This document shows positions 62,001 to 64,000 of a stretch of 64,000 nucleotides of DNA, in pieces. The DNA is from Echinarachnius parma (Eukaryota; Echinodermata; Echinoidea; Clypeasteroida; Echinarachniidae), in NCBI GenBank assembly GCA_037951105.1, contig JBAMJV010008008.1, forward strand, positions 1 to 64,000, read 5' to 3'. Made by a program: the position numbers and the translations under genes. Below the pieces are notes generated by a model, which searched no databases, had not been told where the DNA came from, and saw nothing but the letters and a program-made list of their open reading frames with translations. Each line of letters begins with the position of its first letter. Within the stretch, counting starts at the first letter, position 1.

Positions 62001-63372
62001 TTTCAAATGATATCCAACGGAAAATAAATAAAATATAAAATATGCACGATAAAACATTGTTTCGTTTCATAGTTGCGTGACAGGAATAAACACTATGCTA
62101 AAATATCCTTTATTTGTTGAAGCAGAACGAGCTGTGTCAAAAATTAATATTTGATTTATAAAAGCTAGTGATAAAAATCGAATTCGAAAAAATATACTTA
62201 CTTGTGCGCTAGCATGAGTGGTACAGATCCATAGAGGGCCATTCTTTTATCCAACTCATACTCAAACACATCTAAATTGTACAGGCGATAAGGATCAGAA
62301 CCCCTGCAAATGAAAGAAAATTAAAACAAAAATCAATAAAGACAATATTTCATACTCTGGATATTTGCAATATCAATTTTGCATAAATATATTTCCACTT
62401 TGAAAATACACCATGATATGTTAGCGCAGTAATCATGTTATAGATGAATGTAGAATTACAAATCATCATCCGTCCCATATATCACAATCTGTGTTACAAG
62501 TGCTTTCCTCAAGATGTGGCTTATTATTAGGAAATGTCTTTCATTCTAAAGATCATTGCACATAAAGAATTTATTCCTCCAGCCACTACGGGACCATGAA
62601 TTTGCGAGATTTTTTGTTATTTGTTTGTTCGAGTGTTGTTGTTTTGGGGTTTTTTATTGTTGTTTTTTTTTTTGGGGGGGGAGGGTAAAGCCACAAAAGT
62701 GTCCCTTTCAACTTACCCAGTTGTCTTCAAAGCAAGCGAGTCTGCATGTTCAGGAATTCCATAAACATGCTCAAAGCCAGGGAAGGAGAAGTCCATTCCA
62801 ACAGAGGTTGGACCTGTCAGGAGAAAACGGAAGATGTTGGTATGCAGTACATAAATAAACAATAAGAACAAGAAGAATAGGGACAACTGAGAGAAAGAGT
62901 GACACATGTTGATTAATCCAGTAATAAACAAAGTAAATGAAAAACATTAAAACATATCATCAGTTGAGAAAGAGAAGGGAGCCAAGTAACAATTACAAGT
63001 TAGTTACAAGAGAAGTGTGATCGTTCTAGTTATTATGGTTGAATTTGACAAAGTAAATAGATCACTTCATACCCATTCAAACAAAGTACATGAAAAAATG
63101 TTTAAAAACATATCATCGGTTGAGAAGAAGGGTGCTTAGATACAATTTACAAGTTATAAGGTACAAGAGAAGTTTGAACTTTCTAGTTATTATGACAAAG
63201 TAAATGGATCACTTTAAACCCATTCAATGTGCTACGTACCGTTAGGCTTCCTGTCTGTGTGTGACTTGAACGTCTCCTCCCACATGTCAGGCTCCTCTGG
63301 CTCCTGCTCCTCTGGCTCCTCCTGGACTTCTTCTCCTGCTGGTTTCTCCTCCTCCCCTGCTCCACCCTCCAC
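40947..63372 (-). CDS. GANAB: Neutral alpha-glucosidase AB (glucosidase II alpha), C-terminal 746 residues
   Basis: ER-lumen GH31 enzyme that trims the inner alpha-1,3-glucoses from N-glycans. Exons in transcript order: 63372-63240, 62813-62717, 62303-62202, 61710-61632, 61128-60955, 60265-60204, 59842-59765, 59121-59046, 58570-58444, 56182-55959, 55206-55110, 54604-54503, 53385-53327, 51875-51691, 51160-51096, 50217-50144, 46782-46708, 44322-44209, 43338-43229, 41460-41360, 41053-40947. Phases agree throughout and total 747 codons with stop. Landmarks: [41 protein letters not shown], nucleophile Asp in [10 protein letters not shown], acid/base Asp in [22 protein letters not shown]-terminal beta domains. 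The signal peptide and about 200 N-terminal residues (human protein 944 aa) are off the right edge. Exons 5, 10, 18 and 19 have decayed tandem copies. Confidence 0.96.
41768..41935 (-). pseudogene. Partial decayed copy of GANAB exon 19 (3' part)
   Basis: About 170 bp matching 43138-43308. Both have 'gatataacgagaaaactgac' upstream, then 'ttttactttgactgcag' or 'tcttactttgactgcag', then exon text ('tcggtggatgtacctctgct' against 'ccggtggatgtatctctgct'). The copy carries the exon's 3' part but not a full exon. Confidence 0.88.
42405..42570 (+). repeat. GANAB intron dispersed repeat R1, copy 1
   Basis: A segment of 135-170 bp running through 'agtatgatcactatctgtat' and 'catgagcttttcccccttcc' to 'aaggtctactgtcatgctac'. 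Other copies are at 43776-43943, 46452-46600 and 48862-49031, all in the same orientation in GANAB introns. Confidence 0.85.
42674..42805 (+). repeat. 13-bp minisatellite
   Basis: About ten tandem units of 'ctgaaccgaatgc' with ctgaatc and ctaaacc variants. The 112-codon ORF on the minus strand over it is only this repeat ([14 protein letters not shown]). Confidence 0.9.
43229..43338 (-). CDS. GANAB: GANAB window exon 19
   Basis: 110 nt, [20 protein letters not shown] then [16 protein letters not shown]. It belongs to the C-terminal beta domain (human [20 protein letters not shown]). Two decayed partial copies exist, at 47413-47565 and 41768-41935. Confidence 0.94.
43556..43672 (+). repeat. 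TATC/TATG-type minisatellite
   Basis: Tandem units of about 24 bp containing 'tatctatatgtatgtatc'. Simple-sequence DNA in a GANAB intron. Confidence 0.85.
43776..43943 (+). repeat. GANAB intron dispersed repeat R1, copy 2
   Basis: Full-length copy. Together with the flanking 43325-43520 and 44000-44290 it is the parent or sister of the segment duplicated at 47413-49215. Confidence 0.85.
44209..44322 (-). CDS. GANAB: GANAB window exon 18
   Basis: 114 nt, 38 codons, [20 protein letters not shown] then [26 protein letters not shown] is conserved in GH31. A decayed copy is at 49125-49215. Confidence 0.95.
44372..44898. mobile_element. TTAA MITE, family C
   Basis: Left TTAAAGGGATAGTTGAGTAT, right ATACTCAAGTGTACCTTTAA. 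Related to 39664-40226. Confidence 0.7.
45001..45694. mobile_element. Non-autonomous element with 'cttgccaac' ends
   Basis: 'acttgccaacatttgaaag' on the left and 'cggaacggttggcaagt' on the right are inverted ends. The interior has a duplicated 'agggagcgaagcgaccgagc' motif, a G-run, a 'gttaaccgaccgg' segment and a poly-T tract (about 45580-45607). No transposase frame. Confidence 0.55.
46080..46270 (-). mobile_element. Second tRNA-like SINE family
   Basis: On the minus strand 'gtggcacgatcgggtaggtg', then 'acctaggttcgagccacat' resembles tRNA A and B boxes. The downstream text 'cttcagcaagacatttaatc' is shared in part with 52020-52140. Confidence 0.5.
46452..46600 (+). repeat. GANAB intron dispersed repeat R1, copy 3
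   Basis: Copy of the R1 segment lacking a few bases after 'ctatctgtac'. It lies left of GANAB exon 17. Confidence 0.85.
46708..46782 (-). CDS. GANAB: GANAB window exon 17
   Basis: 75 nt, 25 codons, [20 protein letters not shown] and ADLNK. Aligns with human [20 protein letters not shown]. Acceptor 'ttccag', donor AAG|GTAAAC. Confidence 0.93.
46846..47044. mobile_element. Palindromic long-TIR MITE
   Basis: Almost entirely palindromic: about 95-bp arms from 'tggcccgtattcacaaagga' and 'ggtttgtacaaaccccggtt' to their mirror images. The arms meet near 46940-46965. The 70-codon and 112-codon ORFs over it are not genes. Confidence 0.92.
47413..47565 (-). pseudogene. Partial decayed copy of GANAB exon 19 (5' part)
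   Basis: 'agagtgccctccgcagtacc' followed by 'ctgaagcaacatta' matches the acceptor edge of exon 19, and the next 110 bp of intron also match 43340-43450. It is the left end of a longer duplicated segment continuing at 48735-49215. Confidence 0.88.
47569..47957. mobile_element. TTAA MITE, family B
   Basis: Right end GTTACTAGATCCCTTTAA; left TTAA mutated to TCAA. Its right TTAA is shared with the next element. Confidence 0.75.
47954..48736. mobile_element. TTAA element, family D ('ttaaccctaaaaagactggg')
   Basis: Inverted ends TTAACCCTAAAAAGACTGGG and CCCAGTCTTTTTAGGGTTAA, 783 bp apart. The interior contains two direct copies of 'tcgcataattaattagctct'. No transposase frame. It directly abuts the family B MITE and shares its TTAA. 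Confidence 0.85.
48862..49031 (+). repeat. GANAB intron dispersed repeat R1, copy 4
   Basis: Copy lying inside the duplicated segment 48735-49215, in the same relative order as copy 2 beside the true exons 18-19. Confidence 0.85.
49125..49215 (-). pseudogene. Decayed copy of GANAB exon 18
   Basis: 'caatactcacagcatttata' then 'gtgagtgtgtatgagatatt' and 'cagtgagagaatgcagttac' match the donor half of exon 18 (44205-44280). The copy has lost its frame and acceptor. Confidence 0.85.
49205..50044. mobile_element. Inverted-repeat-flanked segment ('gaaaaagcggaacccaac')
   Basis: 'cagaaaaagcggaacccaac' on the left is mirrored by 'acaaagttgggttccg' and 'ctttttcgtaaacactctg' on the right, about 840 bp away. 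A third end is at 47413-47430. Interior has no recognisable gene. Confidence 0.55.
50144..50217 (-). CDS. GANAB: GANAB window exon 16
   Basis: 74 nt, [20 protein letters not shown] then FPGQD. Matches human [20 protein letters not shown]. Acceptor 'tttag', donor GAT|GTAAGT. Confidence 0.94.
50480..50690 (+). repeat. GANAB intron dispersed repeat R2, copy 1
   Basis: Segment containing 'tgagtgctcagagtgg', 'ctaatacttggtaaccactc' and 'accaagcaaggtctacaaga'. Similar copies are at 52720-52885 and 55590-55745, all in GANAB introns and the same orientation. Confidence 0.75.
51096..51160 (-). CDS. GANAB: GANAB window exon 15
   Basis: 65 nt, [20 protein letters not shown] and V. Aligns with human [20 protein letters not shown]. 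Donor GTCG|GTGAGT. Confidence 0.94.
51449..51572. mobile_element. Short MITE with 'ctatagcaaaacccagcact' arms
   Basis: Arms mirror each other ('agactatagcaaaacccagc' and 'gccgggtttttatatagccg'). It is the shorter relative of 11162-11424. Confidence 0.7.
51632..51680 (+). repeat. Poly-G tract and CTA microsatellite
   Basis: A G-run of more than 20 bases followed by (CTA)n, 10 bp from the donor side of GANAB exon 14. Confidence 0.85.
51691..51875 (-). CDS. GANAB: GANAB window exon 14
   Basis: 185 nt, [20 protein letters not shown] to [23 protein letters not shown] lies near the GH31 active site. Acceptor 'ttcag', donor ATGAG|GTAATG. Confidence 0.96.
51888..52140 (-). mobile_element. Retroelement 3'-tail and SINE-like segment
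   Basis: On the minus strand the end reads 'aaagcgctatatataaaaat' then (TTA)n, the same tail as the non-LTR fragment at 56661-57246. The remainder resembles 46080-46270. Confidence 0.5.
52156..52380. mobile_element. Palindromic long-TIR MITE
   Basis: Same family as 46846-47044, with arms of nearly 100 bp separated by about 30 bp. Ends TGGCCCGTATTCACAAAGG and its mirror. Confidence 0.92.
52720..52885 (+). repeat. GANAB intron dispersed repeat R2, copy 2
   Basis: Contains 'gtgtcatcattgagagttta' and 'accaagcaaggtctacaagc'; see 50480-50690. Confidence 0.75.
52960..53215. repeat. Two SINE heads in inverted orientation
   Basis: A minus-strand copy ('gaattgaaccctagacctcc') and a plus-strand copy ('gtctagcaatctgaaggtct', 'tttcaattcccagcaaagtc') of the tRNA-derived SINE face each other. 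Their inner sides pair through 'ttaatggtggtag' and 'ctaccaccattaa'. Confidence 0.65.
53327..53385 (-). CDS. GANAB: GANAB window exon 13
   Basis: 59 nt, [20 protein letters not shown]. It matches human [20 protein letters not shown] nearly residue for residue. Confidence 0.96.
54101..54462. mobile_element. TTAA MITE, family B
   Basis: Ends TTAAAGGGATTATCC and GTTACTAGATCCCTTTAA. Confidence 0.75.
54503..54604 (-). CDS. GANAB: GANAB window exon 12: acid/base catalytic Asp
   Basis: 102 nt, [20 protein letters not shown] then [14 protein letters not shown]. The Asp of WTGDN is the general acid/base in GH31 enzymes. Present and unaltered. Confidence 0.96.
54640..54735 (+). mobile_element. Solo non-LTR 3' tail with ATT microsatellite
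   Basis: 'gcgctatataaatgttcata' followed by (TTA)n, in plus orientation. Same tail type as 51888, 56232 and 56661. Confidence 0.6.
55110..55206 (-). CDS. GANAB: GANAB window exon 11
   Basis: 97 nt, [20 protein letters not shown] then [12 protein letters not shown]. RPFxLxRAFFxGxQR is a GH31 hallmark. Confidence 0.95.
55590..55745 (+). repeat. GANAB intron dispersed repeat R2, copy 3
   Basis: Contains 'gtcatcgttgagagctcaga' and 'agcaaggtctacaagcatgc'; see 50480-50690. Confidence 0.75.
55757..55868 (+). repeat. ATC/GTC trinucleotide repeat
   Basis: Imperfect (ATC)n/(GTC)n tract. The poly-Asp ORF on the minus strand over it is not a gene. Confidence 0.9.
55959..56182 (-). CDS. GANAB: GANAB window exon 10: catalytic nucleophile
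   Basis: 224 nt, [75 protein letters not shown]. The Asp in WNDMNEPS is the GH31 nucleophile. Upstream on the transcript sit five truncated decayed copies of its acceptor half (56391-58062). Confidence 0.97.
56232..56345 (-). mobile_element. Solo non-LTR 3' tail
   Basis: On the minus strand: 'aagcgcttagaggctctttg', 'tgcgctatatgaatgtccat', then (TTA)n. It separates the true exon 10 from decayed copy 1. Confidence 0.6.
56391..56493 (-). pseudogene. Decayed copy 1 of GANAB exon 10
   Basis: Reads [20 protein letters not shown] then [16 protein letters not shown]. It diverges where the real exon has [10 protein letters not shown], so the nucleophile is absent. It keeps the acceptor 'ctag|GTTCTTCAAG'. 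Confidence 0.92.
56661..57246 (-). mobile_element. Non-LTR retrotransposon 3' fragment (CR1/L2-like)
   Basis: A 128-codon frame (57224-56838) reads [36 protein letters not shown], then [20 protein letters not shown] and [12 protein letters not shown]. This is the typical RT C-terminal tail of CR1/L2-type ORF2 proteins. It is followed by 'agcgcttagagacttaaatt' and a (TTA)n end at 56661-56676. The RT core is missing, so this is a 5'-truncated copy. Confidence 0.85.
57286..57390. repeat. 105-bp perfect inverted repeat, left arm
   Basis: Exact reverse complement of 58198-58302 over all 105 bases ('ctcgtagatatataaatgta' to 'aatttaaatgcac'). Spacer 807 bp, holding exon-10 copies 3-5. Confidence 0.95.
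57543..57636 (-). pseudogene. Decayed copy 3 of GANAB exon 10
   Basis: Same unit with an in-frame 9-bp loss, giving [16 protein letters not shown] in place of [15 protein letters not shown]. It is open in the same frame as the copy beyond it. Confidence 0.9.
57747..57850 (-). pseudogene. Decayed copy 4 of GANAB exon 10
   Basis: [19 protein letters not shown] retained. The first codons are altered ('tttaagaacc'). Confidence 0.9.
57962..58062 (-). pseudogene. Decayed copy 5 of GANAB exon 10
   Basis: The most diverged copy ('cagatttgactggctgccct', 'ttagttatcatgggagagg'). The acceptor side is degraded, so it is probably the oldest unit of the array. Confidence 0.8.
58198..58302. repeat. 105-bp perfect inverted repeat, right arm
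   Basis: Partner of 57286-57390; see there. Confidence 0.95.
58444..58570 (-). CDS. GANAB: GANAB window exon 9
   Basis: 127 nt, [20 protein letters not shown] then [20 protein letters not shown] and WP. IVDPHLK and DGWCWPG are GH31 substrate-site motifs. Acceptor 'tgtag', donor CCTG|GTTAGT. Confidence 0.95.
58575..58870 (+). mobile_element. Non-LTR RT C-terminal fragment
   Basis: Frame reads [40 protein letters not shown] and DCINEY. This is the RRxxxFGHVxRM...RWxD signature found at the C-terminus of many non-LTR 'endonuclease-reverse transcriptase' ORFs. It ends near 'gtcaataaaaag' and starts within a few bases of the acceptor of GANAB exon 9, in antisense orientation. Confidence 0.75.
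59046..59121 (-). CDS. GANAB: GANAB window exon 8
   Basis: 76 nt, [20 protein letters not shown] and SKGRK. Matches human [20 protein letters not shown]. Acceptor 'cctag', donor AAAG|GTATCG. Confidence 0.94.
59765..59842 (-). CDS. GANAB: GANAB window exon 7
   Basis: 78 nt, [20 protein letters not shown] and HTDGKR. The WLDIEH motif lines the active site. Acceptor 'ttcag', donor AAGAG|GTTTGT. Confidence 0.96.
60204..60265 (-). CDS. GANAB: GANAB window exon 6
   Basis: 62 nt, [20 protein letters not shown]. The YHQCRWNY motif marks the start of the GH31 barrel. Donor AACA|GTAAGT. Confidence 0.95.
60474..60552 (-). pseudogene. Decayed copy 3 of GANAB exon 5 (donor half)
   Basis: 'tagaggaaggtatggtcttc' and 'gagagagcacatcaatggg' correspond to the donor half of exon 5 (60955-61020). 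The frame is lost. Confidence 0.8.
60636..60708 (-). pseudogene. Decayed copy 2 of GANAB exon 5 (donor half)
   Basis: 'aggagggatgtatggttttt' then 'agagtagtgtactgtgagtg' match exon 5. The donor is changed to 'tgtaaaa'. Confidence 0.87.
60803..60880 (-). pseudogene. Decayed copy 1 of GANAB exon 5 (donor half)
   Basis: 'agagggaggtatggttttcc' and 'gagagcacatccatcgaaga' match exon 5, which would read [16 protein letters not shown]. The donor is changed to GGTAAAT. It lies about 150 bp from the true donor. Confidence 0.9.
60955..61128 (-). CDS. GANAB: GANAB window exon 5
   Basis: 174 nt, 58 codons, [20 protein letters not shown] to [13 protein letters not shown]. It aligns with the human segment through ESGIIDxFLLxG. 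Three donor-half copies follow on the transcript. Confidence 0.95.
61632..61710 (-). CDS. GANAB: GANAB window exon 4
   Basis: 79 nt, [20 protein letters not shown] and SNTADR. Matches human [20 protein letters not shown]. Confidence 0.96.
62202..62303 (-). CDS. GANAB: GANAB window exon 3
   Basis: 102 nt, [20 protein letters not shown] then [13 protein letters not shown]. Matches human [20 protein letters not shown]. Confidence 0.96.
62717..62813 (-). CDS. GANAB: GANAB window exon 2
   Basis: 97 nt, [20 protein letters not shown] and [11 protein letters not shown]. Matches human [20 protein letters not shown]. Confidence 0.96.
63240..63372 (-). CDS. GANAB: GANAB window exon 1 (internal exon)
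   Basis: 133 nt, [20 protein letters not shown], a Glu-rich low-complexity stretch, then [15 protein letters not shown]. It aligns with human WEETFKTHSDSKPYG. The acceptor 'actag' shows that earlier exons exist beyond 64000. Confidence 0.93.
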
Positions 63373-64000
63373 CTAGTCAACAAATCAGGAGGCTCATGCT
63401 AGTGATAGGATGTGAATGCAGGGCTCTCCCTTAAGCATTTCTTTCAGGTGACCAACATGTTAAACTATATTAATTGTTTGGTGGCCCCCAAAAAATTTCT
63501 AGTGGCCAAATGAAATATCTGGTGGCCATTAACTATTAAGGGTGAGCCCTTTGCATACAAACTAACAATTGCTCCAACATGGCTCTTGGTTTATAGGGAT
63601 GGCAGCATATCAGCATCATCCATGTATTGCAGGAGTCATCAAAGACAGAACACTAGAGTCAATTTTGAGCTCATTCTTTTACAAATATGAGTATTGCCCA
63701 TTAATGAGATTTGGCAGCCAAACAATATTAGGCTAATATTTTAGAAAAATGTATAGCCTTTATGGGGCCCTTTTCATACAGTTAATAGAAAAATAATCTT
63801 GGGACAAAGAGAACCTGTAAAGCCGAACACAAAGAGAGATGACTCGATCCAATCCATCTAGTTTTCAGTTAGATCATCTCCAATTTTGCCAGTAGGGGCT
63901 GTTCTGCTCAGACGGTTCGGGCCCGACTGTAAACCAAACAGATTGGATCAAGTCAGCTCTGTGTGCGTTCGTTTTTTTTTATAGAAAGAAGTAAAAAATT
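63373..64000. other. GANAB intron at right edge
   Basis: No further exon recognised. It contains a short inverted pair around 63420-63555 ('agggctctcccttaa' against 'ttaagggtgagccct') enclosing two 'ggtggcc' repeats. Confidence 0.6.

Overview
The window is nuclear DNA of an animal, not a microbe. Genes are split by many GT-AG introns, the background is AT-rich, and small non-autonomous mobile elements are dense. The protein sequences and the style of the intron repeats point to an invertebrate deuterostome. A sea urchin or another echinoderm is my leading guess, but I could not test this by a search.

Three conserved protein-coding genes account for nearly all the coding sequence. (1) EEF1G (translation elongation factor 1 gamma) is on the minus strand. 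Its first seven coding exons lie between 13021 and 2067, and the C-terminal EF1G-domain exons lie beyond the left edge. (2) NVL (nuclear VCP-like AAA+ ATPase of 60S ribosome biogenesis) is on the plus strand and complete: 23 coding exons from 15176 to 34519, about 998 aa. (3) GANAB (glucosidase II catalytic alpha subunit, GH31) is on the minus strand. Its last 21 coding exons lie between 63372 and 40947, and the N-terminal exons lie beyond the right edge. EEF1G and NVL are divergent across about 2.1 kb (13022-15145). NVL and GANAB are convergent across about 6.4 kb (34520-40946). EEF1G and GANAB are also close neighbours in human (11q12.3), whereas human NVL is on another chromosome.

Mobile DNA by region. 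The 6.5-kb EEF1G intron (4137-10648) holds a head-to-tail dimer of a 2.76-kb Penelope-like retroelement (RT plus GIY-YIG). One copy is an intact 814-codon ORF and the other is broken by a single extra A. The dimer sits inside an older terminal-inverted-repeat (TIR) MITE, and each unit carries a hammerhead-ribozyme-like motif. The EEF1G-NVL intergenic gap holds two foldback clusters. NVL introns hold a 179-bp hAT-type MITE with a perfect 8-bp target duplication, several TTAA-bounded MITEs and long-TIR MITEs. The NVL-GANAB gap holds a 986-bp TA-flanked foldback and a tRNA-derived SINE inserted into a MITE. GANAB introns hold more of the same families, two non-LTR retrotransposon 3' fragments, gene-confined dispersed repeats and several minisatellites.

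The most unusual pattern is that eight or more exons of NVL and GANAB are accompanied by decayed, truncated tandem copies of themselves. Each copy covers one splice junction plus roughly 70-110 nt of exon, and at least 14 such copies are visible. One set (GANAB exon GH-10 in this list, 56391-58062) is a five-copy array that stays open in one frame across several units. These shadow exons are diverged from the functional exon, so they are not an assembly duplication.
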